DNA of 64,000 nt. It comes from Streptomyces albus subsp. albus (GTDB taxonomy: Bacteria > Actinomycetota > Actinomycetes > Streptomycetales > Streptomycetaceae). Shown here one piece after another: positions 1-8,609 of this stretch. Location: NCBI RefSeq assembly GCF_000725885.1, contig NZ_JODR01000003.1:1-64000 (forward strand), in the 5' to 3' direction. A program made the translations under genes and the position numbers. Each line of letters starts with the position of its first letter. The stretch's first letter is position 1. The notes below the pieces were generated by a model. The model saw nothing but the letters and a program-made list of their open reading frames with translations, searched no databases and was not told the DNA's origin.

Positions 1-53
1 CTGCCCCGGCAACCGCCGGAGACGGGGTATCAACATATCTGGCGTTGACTTTT

Positions 54-76
54 GGCACGCTGTTGAGTTCTCAAGG
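54..76 (-). promoter_or_regulatory. boxA-type rRNA antitermination element
   Basis: The minus-strand reading contains TTGAGAACTCAACAG followed by CGTGCC, matching the boxA found in actinobacterial rRNA leaders. It recruits Nus factors so that the long untranslated rrn transcript is not terminated by Rho. Its orientation fixes the direction of the rRNA operon as leftward. Confidence 0.8.
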
Positions 77-260
77 AACGGACGCTTCCTTCGAAACCGC
101 TTCACCGGTCTCTCCGGACGTTTGCCCTTTCGGTTCTTCCCAAGCCTACCACCGTATTTTCGGTGGTCCGAAATCCGGTCCGCGCCGAAGCGCGAAAGAT
201 CGCGGTCCGAGGACCGCTTTCCATGGATCTTGGGATTGCCGCCCGCACTCTCGGTGCCGG

Positions 261-276
261 GCAGGTCTACGACAGT
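261..276. promoter_or_regulatory. Possible DasR (dre) operator upstream of crr-ptsI
   Basis: GCAGGTCTACGACAGT matches the DasR-responsive element ACTGGTCTAGACCACT at about 11 of 16 positions, including the GGTCTA half-site and the terminal CA/T. DasR is the GntR regulator that controls PTS and chitin/N-acetylglucosamine genes in Streptomyces, and dre sites upstream of crr are established there. The site lies about 240 bases before crr. The assignment is inference from similarity and position; the right half is weak. Confidence 0.45.
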
Positions 277-515
277 ACAGCGGGCGCCAGGAGAGAGGCA
301 AATCGGTTCTGCACCCTTCGGAAACGATCAGAACCGACCCTGATCGATCAGAGCTGCGCCTCCGTGCGTCGCGGAGCGTGATCCACCATCAACGGCGCGC
401 GTCCGGGCACACGTGCGGAATCAGTTGTTCTTATGACTTACGCTTCTGAACGGTGCGCCGTCCTGAACAGGTAGCGACGGTGGCTGATCGAAACTCCGCC
501 CTTTGGAGGCCTCCC

Positions 516-965
516 ATGACCACCGTGTCGTCCCCGTTGACCGGGCGTGCTGTCGGCCTGGCCGCCGTGCCGGATCCGGTGTTCTCCGGGGCGATGGTGG
601 GCCCCGGCACCGCCATCGACCCCGTACGTGAGCGCACCGAGGCGGTCGCGCCCGTGGACGGCGTGGTGGTCTCGCTGCATCCGCACGCGTTCGTCGTCGT
701 GGACTCCGAGGGACACGGCGTGCTCACGCATCTGGGCATCGACACCGTGCAGCTGAACGGCGAGGGCTTCGAGCTGCTGGCCGCCAAGGGCGACACCGTC
801 AAGCGCGGGCAGCCCATGGTTCGCTGGGACCCGGCCGCCGTCGAGGAGAAGGGCAAGTCCCCCATCTCCCCGGTGATCGCGCTGGAGGCCACCGCCGAGG
901 CGCTCGGCGATCTGGTGGAGGACGGCGACGTGGAGCGCGGGCAGACGCTCTTCGGCTGGAGCTGA
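516..965 (+). CDS. crr: PTS system glucose-family EIIA component
   Basis: This 149-aa protein is a complete EIIA-Glc domain. It accepts phosphate from HPr on a histidine and passes it to sugar-specific EIIB domains, in Streptomyces notably for N-acetylglucosamine uptake. The two conserved active-site histidines are visible: H57 in HPHAF and H72 in LTHLGIDTV, the latter being the phosphorylated residue by family alignment. ATG at 516 is preferred over an upstream in-frame start at 453 because the protein then begins at the domain and GGAGG lies at about 505. ptsI follows after 147 bases in the same direction, giving the usual crr-ptsI pair of general PTS components; ptsH is not in the window. 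Confidence 0.95.
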   Translation: MTTVSSPLTGRAVGLAAVPDPVFSGAMVGPGTAIDPVRERTEAVAPVDGVVVSLHPHAFVVVDSEGHGVLTHLGIDTVQLNGEGFELLAAKGDTVKRGQPMVRWDPAAVEEKGKSPISPVIALEATAEALGDLVEDGDVERGQTLFGWS

Positions 966-1112
966 CAGCCGGCACACAGGTCCGGCCCGCTCCCTGCCCA
1001 CGTCACATGTGTCACCTCGCGTGTCGCCGGGAGTCCGCTTCTTCCGCAGTTCCGGGCCGGGCGGAGTACGACCGCGGTGGCCCGGTGCCGCCGCCGACCG
1101 GAGACGGGTGAA

Positions 1113-2783
1113 ATGGACACAACGCTTCGAGGCGTGGGTGTGAGCCACGGCGTGGCGATCGGCGAGGCGCGGCACATGGGCACGGCCGTACTGGAGCCGC
1201 CGGCCAAGCAGATCGCCGCCGAGGAGGCGCCGCGCGAGCAGCAGCGGGCGCGGCAGGCCGTGGAGGCGGTGGCCGCCGATCTGGTCGCGCGGGGCAATCT
1301 GGCGGGCGGCGAGGCGCAGGCCGTGCTGGAGGCCCAGGCCATGATGGCGCAGGACCCGGAGCTGGCGGCCGACGTCGAGCGGCGGATCGCCGTGGGCAGT
1401 ACGGCCGAGCGTGCGGTCTACGACGCGTTCGCCGCCTACCGGGCGCTGCTGGCGCAGGCGGGCGACTACCTGGCGGGCCGGGTGGCCGACCTGGACGACG
1501 TGCGCAACCGCATCGTCGCGCGGCTGCTGGGTGTGCCGATGCCGGGCGTGCCGGACAGCGACCGGCCGTACGTGCTGATCGCGCGGGATCTGGCACCGGC
1601 GGACACCGCGCTGCTGGACCCCGCTCTGGTGCTCGGTTTCGTGACCGAGGAGGGCGGCCCCACCAGTCACAGCGCGATTCTGGCGCGGGCGCTGGGGGTG
1701 CCGGCCGTGGTGGCGCTGCCGGGGGCGGGTGAGCTCGCCGAGGGCACCGTGGTCGCGGTGGACGGCAGCACCGGTGAGGTGATGGTGAACCCGACCGGCG
1801 CGGAGCGGGAGGAGCTGTCCCGGGCGGCGGCCGAGCGGAAAGCCGCGGTCGAGGGTGCCAAGGGCCCGGGTGCGACCTCGGACGGGCACAAGGTGCCGCT
1901 GCTGGCGAACGTGGGCGGCCCGGGCGACGTGCCGGCGGCCGTCGAGGCGGGTGCCGAGGGCGTGGGCCTGTTCCGTACGGAGTTCCTCTTCCTCGACGAC
2001 AGCGAGCGGGCGCCCTCCGAGGACAAGCAGGTCGAGGCGTACCGGCAGGTGCTGGAGGCGTTCCCCGAGGGGCGCGTCGTGGTGCGGGTGCTGGACGCCG
2101 GGGCGGACAAGCCGCTGAGCTTCCTCACGCCGGCCGACGAGCCGAACCCGGCGCTGGGCGTACGGGGTCTGCGGACGCTGCTGGACCACCCCGAGGTGTT
2201 GCAGGGGCAGCTGCGGGCGCTGGCGAAGGCCGCGGAGGGGCTGCCGGTCTATCTGGAGGTCATGGCGCCGATGGTGGCGGACCGCGCGGACGCGCGGGCG
2301 TTCGCCGACGCCTGCCGCGAGGCGGGGCTGAACGCCAAGTTCGGTGCGATGGTCGAGATTCCGTCGGCGGCGCTGCGGGCGCGTTCGGTGCTCCAGGAGG
2401 TGGAGTTCCTGTCGCTGGGCACCAACGACCTGGCGCAGTACACGTTCGCGGCCGACCGTCAGGTGGGTGCCGTCTCGCGGCTCCAGGACCCGTGGCAGCC
2501 GGCGCTGCTGGATCTGGTGGCGACGGCGGCCGAGGCGGCCGGGGCCGAGGGCAAGAGCTGCGGTGTGTGCGGTGAGGCGGCGTCGGACCCGCTGCTGGCC
2601 TGTGTGCTGACGGGTCTGGGTGTGACGAGCCTGTCGATGGGTGCCTCGGCGATCCCGTTCGTGCGGGCGCAGCTGGCCAAGCACACGCTGGCGCAGTGCG
2701 AGCGGGCGGCTGCCGCGGCGCGGGCCGCGGACAGCGGTCCGGACGCGCGGGCCGCGGCGCAGGCGGTGCTGTCCGGGGAGTGA
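1113..2783 (+). CDS. ptsI: Phosphoenolpyruvate-protein phosphotransferase (PTS enzyme I)
   Basis: This 556-aa cytoplasmic enzyme autophosphorylates from PEP and phosphorylates HPr, the first step of all PTS sugar uptake. The N-terminal HPr-binding and phosphohistidine domain carries GGPTSHSAILAR with H186 as the phosphorylation site. The C-terminal PEP-binding barrel shows the LGTNDLAQYTFAADR signature and C486 in GVCGEAASDP, the position of the catalytic cysteine. Length is normal for the family. ATG at 1113 is chosen over an upstream in-frame start at 1077: GGAG lies at 1100-1103 and the protein then opens with the typical GVGVSHGVAIG. It probably forms a transcription unit with crr. Confidence 0.96.
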   Translation: MDTTLRGVGVSHGVAIGEARHMGTAVLEPPAKQIAAEEAPREQQRARQAVEAVAADLVARGNLAGGEAQAVLEAQAMMAQDPELAADVERRIAVGSTAERAVYDAFAAYRALLAQAGDYLAGRVADLDDVRNRIVARLLGVPMPGVPDSDRPYVLIARDLAPADTALLDPALVLGFVTEEGGPTSHSAILARALGVPAVVALPGAGELAEGTVVAVDGSTGEVMVNPTGAEREELSRAAAERKAAVEGAKGPGATSDGHKVPLLANVGGPGDVPAAVEAGAEGVGLFRTEFLFLDDSERAPSEDKQVEAYRQVLEAFPEGRVVVRVLDAGADKPLSFLTPADEPNPALGVRGLRTLLDHPEVLQGQLRALAKAAEGLPVYLEVMAPMVADRADARAFADACREAGLNAKFGAMVEIPSAALRARSVLQEVEFLSLGTNDLAQYTFAADRQVGAVSRLQDPWQPALLDLVATAAEAAGAEGKSCGVCGEAASDPLLACVLTGLGVTSLSMGASAIPFVRAQLAKHTLAQCERAAAAARAADSGPDARAAAQAVLSGE

Positions 2784-2880
2784 CCCGGGCGGGCGACCGC
2801 GTGGCCGTGCGGGAGTGGGCCGTACGCGAGTAGTACGCGGCGGACACGCGGAAGAGCGGAAGAAGCGGAAGAGCAAAAGA

Positions 2881-2910
2881 GGGGCCGTCCCGTGAGTGCG
2901 GGGCGGCCCC
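2881..2910 (-). terminator. Rho-independent-type terminator for the leftward acetoacetyl-CoA synthetase gene
   Basis: GGGGCCGTCCCG and CGGGGCGGCCCC form a 12-bp stem (one G-U type pair) around a 6-base loop. On the minus strand the hairpin is followed by TCTTTTGCTCTTCC, a fair U-rich tail. It sits in the convergent space between ptsI and the synthetase gene, so it may also slow ptsI transcripts. Confidence 0.6.
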
Positions 2911-2981
2911 TCCGCTGTGCGGGGATACCGGCTTCGGCCGGGCCGGGTACCAGGCGCTGCCGGCTTCGGGCGAGCGCGGCT

Positions 2982-5000
2982 TCAGGCGCGGTCGCGGCCG
3001 AGGTCCGCGTAGAAGTCGAGGAGCGCGGCGTTGTCGACGGAGCCGGGGTTGACGGCCTTCTCCATCGCGGTGCCCTGGAGGAGACGTTTGACGGGGACTT
3101 CGAGCCGCTTGCCGGTGAGGGTGTGGGGGATGGCGGGGACCTCGATGATCTCGTCGGGGACGTGGCGGGGCGACAGGTCCCGGCGGAGGGCCTGTTTGAC
3201 CCGGTCGCGGAGCGCGTCGTCGAGCACGGCGCCGTCGGCGAGGTGGACGAAGAGCGGCATCCAGTAGCCGCCGTCCGGCTGCTCGACGCCGATGACGAGG
3301 GATTCGCGGATCTCGGGGAGCCGTTCGACGGCCTCGTAGATGTCGGCGGAGCCCATGCGGACGCCCTGGCGGTTGAGGGTGGAGTCGGAGCGGCCGTGGA
3401 TGACGACGCTGTTCCGGCCGGTGAGGGTGATCCAGTCGCCGTGCCGCCAGACGCCGGGGTACATGTCGAAGTAGCTGTCGTGGTAGCGGGAGCCGTCGGG
3501 GTCGTTCCAGAAGCGGACGGGCATGGAGGGCATGGGCTGGGTGACGACGAGTTCACCGACCTCGTCCACCAGCGGTGCGCCGTGCGGGTCCCAGGCGGCG
3601 AGGTCCACGGCGAGGGACGGGGCCTGGAGTTCCCCGGTGTACACGGGGAGGGTGGGGACGGCGCCGGCGAAGCAGCTGCACACGTCGGTGCCGCCGCTGA
3701 CCGAGGCGATCCACATGTCGGGGGACACCTCGTCGTGGATCCAGCGGAATCCGTCGGGGGGCAGCGGCGAGCCGGTGGTGGCCACGCAGGTGACCCGGGA
3801 GAGGTCGAAGTCGTGGCCGGGGCGGACGCCGGCCTTGCGGCAGGCCATGATGTAGGCGGCGGAGGTGCCGTAGACGGTGGTGCCGGTGCGTTCGACGACG
3901 CGCCACTGGGCGGCGGTGTCGGGGTAGCCGGGGCTGCCGTCGTAGGTGACGACGGTGGCGCCGGTGAGCAGTCCGGAGACGAGCAGGTTCCACATCATCC
4001 AGCCGGTGGAGGTGAACCAGAAGAACCGGTCGCCCGGGCCCATGTCGTTGTGCAGGGTGAGCTGTTTGAGGTGCTCGACCAGGATGCCGCCCTGGGACTG
4101 GACGATGGCCTTGGGCAGCCCGGTGGTGCCGGAGGAGTACAGGACCCACAGGGGGTGGTCGAAGGGGACCTGTTCGTAGACGGGTTCGGCGCCGGTGGTG
4201 GTCAGGTCGGCCCATTCCAGTGCGCCCTCTGGTGCGGGGGTGCCGAGCAGGGGGACGTGGACGACGGCGCGGAGGGTGGGCAGTTCGGCGCGCAGTTGGG
4301 CGACGGTCTCGGTGCGGTCGTGTTCCTTGCCGCCGTAGCGGTAGCCGTCGACGGTGAACAGGACGACGGGTTCGACCTGCTGGAAGCGGTCGAGGACGCT
4401 GCGGGCGCCGAAGTCGGGGGCGCAGGAGGTCCACACTCCGCCGACGGCGGCGGTGGCCAGGAGGGCGACGGCGGCCTGCGGGATGTTGGGAAGGTAGCCG
4501 CTGACGCGGTCGCCGGGGCGGACGCCGAAGCGGCGCAGTTCGTGCGCGAGTGACGCCACCTGGGAGCGCAGTTCGGCCCAGCTGACGGGGGTGGGTTCGT
4601 GACTCTCGTCGACGTGCAGCAGGGCGGGTTCGGCAGCGCGGGCCGCGTCCTCGGCCGGGCGCAGCGCGTGCTCGGCGTAGTTGAGGGTGGCGCCGGGGAA
4701 CCAGCGGGCGCCGGGCATGCGCGCGTCGGCGAGGACGGTCTCGTAGGGGGTGCTGAAGCGGACGCCGGACCATTCGGCGAAGGCGCCCCAGAAGGTGGCC
4801 AGGTGTTCGGTGGACCACCGGTGGAGGGCCGCGTAGGAGGCGACGGGGTCGTCGGGGTCGGGCGCGGGTGCGCCGTGGCGGCGGGCGGCCCAGTCCTGAA
4901 AGCGGACGAGCCGCGTGGCGGGGATGCGCTCGGGGTCGGGCCGCCAGAGTGCCTCGGGCCCGGAGGGGTGCGAGGTGCTGTCGCTGTGCGCTGCGGTCAT
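2982..5000 (-). CDS. Acetoacetyl-CoA synthetase
   Basis: The product (672 aa) is an ANL-superfamily adenylating enzyme that converts acetoacetate, CoA and ATP to acetoacetyl-CoA, AMP and pyrophosphate. The phosphate-binding loop YSSGTTGLPKAIV lies at about residues 288-300. The family-typical FFWFTSTGWMMWN follows, and the C-terminal TLTGKRLE places the catalytic lysine near residue 631. Length and overall pattern fit acetoacetyl-CoA rather than acetyl-CoA synthetases, which are otherwise close relatives. ATG at 5000 is preferred to the longer frame from 5108 because AGGAG precedes it by six bases. The gene stands alone, convergent with ptsI and divergent from the GH31-like gene. Confidence 0.9.
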   Translation of the reverse strand: MTAAHSDSTSHPSGPEALWRPDPERIPATRLVRFQDWAARRHGAPAPDPDDPVASYAALHRWSTEHLATFWGAFAEWSGVRFSTPYETVLADARMPGARWFPGATLNYAEHALRPAEDAARAAEPALLHVDESHEPTPVSWAELRSQVASLAHELRRFGVRPGDRVSGYLPNIPQAAVALLATAAVGGVWTSCAPDFGARSVLDRFQQVEPVVLFTVDGYRYGGKEHDRTETVAQLRAELPTLRAVVHVPLLGTPAPEGALEWADLTTTGAEPVYEQVPFDHPLWVLYSSGTTGLPKAIVQSQGGILVEHLKQLTLHNDMGPGDRFFWFTSTGWMMWNLLVSGLLTGATVVTYDGSPGYPDTAAQWRVVERTGTTVYGTSAAYIMACRKAGVRPGHDFDLSRVTCVATTGSPLPPDGFRWIHDEVSPDMWIASVSGGTDVCSCFAGAVPTLPVYTGELQAPSLAVDLAAWDPHGAPLVDEVGELVVTQPMPSMPVRFWNDPDGSRYHDSYFDMYPGVWRHGDWITLTGRNSVVIHGRSDSTLNRQGVRMGSADIYEAVERLPEIRESLVIGVEQPDGGYWMPLFVHLADGAVLDDALRDRVKQALRRDLSPRHVPDEIIEVPAIPHTLTGKRLEVPVKRLLQGTAMEKAVNPGSVDNAALLDFYADLGRDRA

Positions 5001-5235
5001 GGCGGCTCCTAGACGTCTTCGTCCCGTCGTCTTGCGTCGGTCCCGCGCCGTGCTCGCGTGGTGCTCGCGCCGTCGCGTTCTCCGGGCCGGACGATGCCAT
5101 GTGATCACTTGTTTGTGCCAGGGCGGGTGTCACACAGCGCGGCTGTGCGGAATGTGCGTAGGCCATGGTGACCAGCGGGTGAACGGCCGTTGAACGCCGC
5201 TGACGTGGGGCGTTGTCGGTGGCAGGCTGAGCAGC

Positions 5236-7611
5236 ATGGACGCGCGTGACCGGGTGCGGTCGGTGACGGTGGGTGGTACGGGCTTGGGGATGCGGGGGTT
5301 GCGGGCGGCGTGGCGCAGACGGCGGGCGGACGCGGTGGGACTGCCCCCGCAGCGGGCGGAGCGGGCGCGGACGCCGGGTGAGGCGGCGGGGGCGGAGCCG
5401 GGTCCGGGCGGCGGGACGGTGCGGTTCGAGCGGTCGGTGCTCTCGCTGCGGGTGACGGTGACGGGTGCGGTGTTCCTGGGCTGGGACGGGGCCGGGCCCG
5501 AGCCGTCGTACGCGCTGGCCGGGGCCTGTCCCGCGCCGGACGAACGGGCCCGGCTGGAACCGGACAAGGACGGCGGCTGGCGGCTGGTGTCGGAGCGGGT
5601 GCTGGTGACGGTCTCCCGGCACGGCGCGGTGGAGCTGCGGACGCCCGGTGGGGCGCTGCTGCGGCGGGACAGCCCGCCCCGGTGGTGGGAGAGTCACGGC
5701 AACGCCGGGCACGCCACAGGGGAGACGCAGCCGGCCCGCGGCGGCGACGGGGCGGTGGCGACGGCCGGGCCGCGGTGGATGCAGCGGTCACAACTGCCGC
5801 CGGACGCCCGCTTCTTCGGGCTGGGCGGCAGAACGGAAGGGCCGTTGCTGCGCGGCGGCGCCTACCGGCTGTGGAACGGTGCGCCGGGTTCCGGGAGCAC
5901 CCACGGGGACGCGTCGGTCACCATGCCGGTGCTGCTGAGCGTGGCGGACGCGGGCGCGCTGCTGGTCTTCCACGACAACTCCTGGGACGGCGTGGTGGCC
6001 GTACGGGAGGGCGCGGAGGGCCACGGTTCGGGGCACGACCGGCCGGCCCGGTGCGAGGTGCGGATGACGGGCGGGCCGCTGCGCTACTGGGTGGTGGCGG
6101 GTGCGCCGTTCCGGGTGCTGCACGGGTGGGCGGCGCTGACGGGCGCGCCGGCGGTGCCGCCGCGGTGGGCGCTGGGCCCGCAGCACCTGCTGGACGGCGA
6201 CGGTGCGGCGGAGCCGCAGGTGCGGGAGCTGGTGGAGGGTTTCCGTGCGCACGGTCTGCCGTTGCGCGCCGTGCATCTGGCGGGCATGCCGCAGCGGGGG
6301 CCCATGCGGGGTGCGGCGGCCGGGACGGCCACTCCCCCGCCGGGCCGGGCGGTGGACGAGGTGCGGCTGGTGCGGGAGGTCGGGCCGGGGGTGCGGCCGG
6401 TGACGGGCTGCCCGGTCCACGACGGGGGGCACGCGGCCGGCGCGTTCGTCCGCGACGCGCGGGGCCGCACGGTGCTGGGGGCGACGAGCCGGGGGGAGGT
6501 GGTCTTCCCGGACTTCACGGACCGGACGGTGCGCAAGTGGTGGGGGACGCTGTACGCGGAGCGGCTCGGGCAACAGGCCGCGGGGGTGTGGCACACCGGG
6601 AACGAGCCGCTGTCGCTGTGCGCCTTCGGCGAGCGGACGCTGCCGCGTTCGGCCCGGCACGCACTGGAGGGCCGGGGCGGCGACCACCGGGAGGCCCACA
6701 ACGTGTACGCGCTGGCCATGGCGAAGGCCGGCTACGCGGGACTGCTGGAGCTGCGGCCCGGACACCGGCCCCTGGTGCTCTCCCAGGCGGGCTGGGCGGG
6801 CATGCAGCGGTACGGCGGTGCCCTCCCGGGTGCGGTGCCGCCCGGGTGGGAGGGGCTGCGGGCGGCGCTGTCGCTGGTGCTGGGCCTCGGGCTGTGCGGC
6901 GTGCCGTACGCGGGGCCCGACATGGCGGCCGGGACGGTGCCGGATTCCGCGGAGCTGTATGTGCGCGCGGTGCAGCTGGGCGCGTACCTGCCGCTGTTCC
7001 GTACGCGGTCGGCAGGCGGGAGCGGCCGGCTGCCGTGGGAGGGTGACGGCCGGGTGCTGGAGCGGGTGCGGGCCGCGCTGGCCGAGCGGGAGAGGCTGGC
7101 GCCCTATCTGATGACGCTGGCTCAGCTCGCCCACCGTACGGGAGCGCCCTACGTGCGGCCGTTGTGGTGGCAGCATCCGCGGGACCGGCGGCTGCGGGAC
7201 TGCGAGGACGCCTTCCTGCTGGGGGACGCGCTGCTGGTGGCGCCGGTGCTGGAGCCGGGGGCGCGGGCACGGCAGGTGCGGCTGCCCGCGGGCGGCTGGT
7301 ACGACACCGCGACCGGCCGCCGCTTCGACGGGCCGGCGACGGTGCGGGTGGCGGCGCCGCTGGACCGGGTGCCGGTGCTGGCCCGGGCGGGCGCCGTCGT
7401 CCCGGTGCGCGATCCGGACGGGGGTACGGCACTGGAGGTGTGGCCGCCCGTGCCGGGGCGTACGGGCGGCGGACTGCTGATCCCCGACCCGGGTGAGGGC
7501 TACGGGCGGCCGGAGGCCGAGCGGTTCACGGTGCGGGGCGCGCGCGGCAGTGCCGTGGTGGTGGAGCGGGAGGGGGGTGGCGCGGTGGGGTACCCGGTAC
7601 GGGTGCGGTAG
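5236..7611 (+). CDS. GH31-fold protein lacking both catalytic aspartates
   Basis: This 791-aa protein follows the glycoside hydrolase family 31 (alpha-glucosidase/xylosidase) layout: an N-terminal galactose-mutarotase-like region, the VPPRWALG barrel entry, PDFTDRTVRKWW, RPLVLSQAGWAGMQRY, GVPYAGPDM, and C-terminal beta domains. The nucleophile motif WHDMNEP reads W452-H-T454-G-N-E-P. The acid/base motif WTGDN reads L530-P-G-A533-V. The substrate-binding DIDYM strand is also missing. All three changes lie inside otherwise well-aligned blocks, so a frameshift is not the cause. It is therefore probably not a hydrolase and may bind sugars or act as a regulator. No signal peptide is evident. An internal start at about 5290 is possible. 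Confidence 0.8.
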   Translation: MDARDRVRSVTVGGTGLGMRGLRAAWRRRRADAVGLPPQRAERARTPGEAAGAEPGPGGGTVRFERSVLSLRVTVTGAVFLGWDGAGPEPSYALAGACPAPDERARLEPDKDGGWRLVSERVLVTVSRHGAVELRTPGGALLRRDSPPRWWESHGNAGHATGETQPARGGDGAVATAGPRWMQRSQLPPDARFFGLGGRTEGPLLRGGAYRLWNGAPGSGSTHGDASVTMPVLLSVADAGALLVFHDNSWDGVVAVREGAEGHGSGHDRPARCEVRMTGGPLRYWVVAGAPFRVLHGWAALTGAPAVPPRWALGPQHLLDGDGAAEPQVRELVEGFRAHGLPLRAVHLAGMPQRGPMRGAAAGTATPPPGRAVDEVRLVREVGPGVRPVTGCPVHDGGHAAGAFVRDARGRTVLGATSRGEVVFPDFTDRTVRKWWGTLYAERLGQQAAGVWHTGNEPLSLCAFGERTLPRSARHALEGRGGDHREAHNVYALAMAKAGYAGLLELRPGHRPLVLSQAGWAGMQRYGGALPGAVPPGWEGLRAALSLVLGLGLCGVPYAGPDMAAGTVPDSAELYVRAVQLGAYLPLFRTRSAGGSGRLPWEGDGRVLERVRAALAERERLAPYLMTLAQLAHRTGAPYVRPLWWQHPRDRRLRDCEDAFLLGDALLVAPVLEPGARARQVRLPAGGWYDTATGRRFDGPATVRVAAPLDRVPVLARAGAVVPVRDPDGGTALEVWPPVPGRTGGGLLIPDPGEGYGRPEAERFTVRGARGSAVVVEREGGGAVGYPVRVR

Positions 7612-7653
7612 GCGCGCGCCCCGGCGTGCCGGACGGCGGGCCGCCCGGCGGGG

Positions 7654-8469
7654 TCACACCTTGCGGCCGACTCCGCCGTACACGGCGACCTCGGGCGGCC
7701 GGCCGAAGGGCAGCGCCTCGGGGCGCCAGTGCGGGCAGGAGACGATGCCCGGCTCCAGCAGTTCCAGGCCCTCGAAGAAGCCCGCCATCAGCCGCGGGCT
7801 GCGCGGGGTGTAGGGCACGGCGCCGCTGCCGCTGTTGAAGCGGCTGATGGCCGCTACGTAGGCCGGGTCGGTGTCGCTGCCGTCGTTGTAGCCGAGGTAG
7901 CTGCCGGGCGGGAGGGCGGCCAGCAGTTCCGCGGTGACGGCGCGGGCCTCGTCGTAGTCGCTGACCAGGCCGAGGATGCCCATGAGCATCAGACCGACGG
8001 GCCGGTCGAGGTCCAGGGTCTCGGAGGCGGCCTCCAGGATGGTGGCGGGGTCGCGCACGTCGGCGTGCAGATAGCTGGTGGCGCCCTCGCGGGTGCTGGT
8101 GAGCAGCGCCTGGGCGTGGGCGAGGACGAGGGGGTCGTTGTCGACGTAGACGATGCGGCTGTCGGGGGCGACCCGTTGGGCGATCTCGTGGGTGTTGTCG
8201 ACGGTGGGCAGTCCGGTGCCTATGTCGAGGAACTGCCGGATGCCCGCCTCGCCCGCCAGGTGCCGTACGACGCGGCCGGTGAAGGCGCGGGAGTGGCGGG
8301 TGATGTCGACCATGCCGGGGAAGATCTCGCAGACGCGGTCACCGGCGGTGCGGTCCACGGCGTAGTGGTCCTTGCCGCCCAGCAGGTAGTTCCAGATGCG
8401 GGCCGAGTGCGGGACGGAGGTGTCGATGCGCGTCGGAGGCTGCTGCGCCCCGGCCGTGCGGTTCGTCAT
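7654..8469 (-). CDS. S-adenosylmethionine-dependent methyltransferase (Methyltransf_19 / DUF574 family)
   Basis: The 271-aa product has the hallmark start of this actinomycete family (PHSARIWNYLLGGKDHYAVDR), followed by the SAM-binding motif FLDIGTGLPT and an acidic strand end VYVDNDPLVL. These proteins are highly expanded in Streptomyces and their substrates are unknown. ATG at 8469 is preceded by AGGGAGA. The gene is convergent with the GH31-like gene, 42 bases apart, and has no obvious pathway partner here. Confidence 0.88.
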   Translation of the reverse strand: MTNRTAGAQQPPTRIDTSVPHSARIWNYLLGGKDHYAVDRTAGDRVCEIFPGMVDITRHSRAFTGRVVRHLAGEAGIRQFLDIGTGLPTVDNTHEIAQRVAPDSRIVYVDNDPLVLAHAQALLTSTREGATSYLHADVRDPATILEAASETLDLDRPVGLMLMGILGLVSDYDEARAVTAELLAALPPGSYLGYNDGSDTDPAYVAAISRFNSGSGAVPYTPRSPRLMAGFFEGLELLEPGIVSCPHWRPEALPFGRPPEVAVYGGVGRKV

Positions 8470-8609
8470 GGCTGTCTCCCTGGTGTGCCGGCCGGCTCGG
8501 TGTCCGGGTGCGGCTCAACGTACCGTCAAAGGCCCGGCCGCGGGGACCCGCCGCGTGCCGTGCGGGCGGCAGGCGGCGGGTCCCGGGCGGGTGTCGCGGG
8601 CGTGGCGTC

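Larger units (their letters stand above)
1..430 (-). promoter_or_regulatory. Leader and promoter region of a leftward rRNA operon (16S gene beyond the left edge)
   Basis: Read on the minus strand, positions 76 to 1 contain the actinobacterial rrn antitermination box (core TTGAGAACTCAACAG, at about 74-60) followed by GCGTGCC and the stretch CAACGCCAGATATGTTGATA. From memory this is the standard Streptomyces sequence preceding mature 16S rRNA. The 16S gene is therefore expected roughly 100-200 bases beyond position 1. Hairpins lie upstream: arms ACCACCG/CGGTGGT at 148-167 and GCGGTCC/GGACCGC at 202-217. Individual rrn promoters could not be assigned from -35/-10 boxes. No protein gene is supported in 1-515; the short open frames here are chance. 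The region is shared with the divergent crr-ptsI promoter. Confidence 0.85.

Noticed and set aside
44..49. TTGACT read rightward as a -35 box
   Set aside because: The surrounding bases are the rRNA leader on the other strand; the match is incidental and lies far from crr.
2892..4553. Rightward 553-codon open frame opposite acetoacetyl-CoA synthetase
   Set aside because: Composition is dominated by Gly/Val/Asp/Ala with no recognisable domain; the leftward frame has full synthetase signatures.
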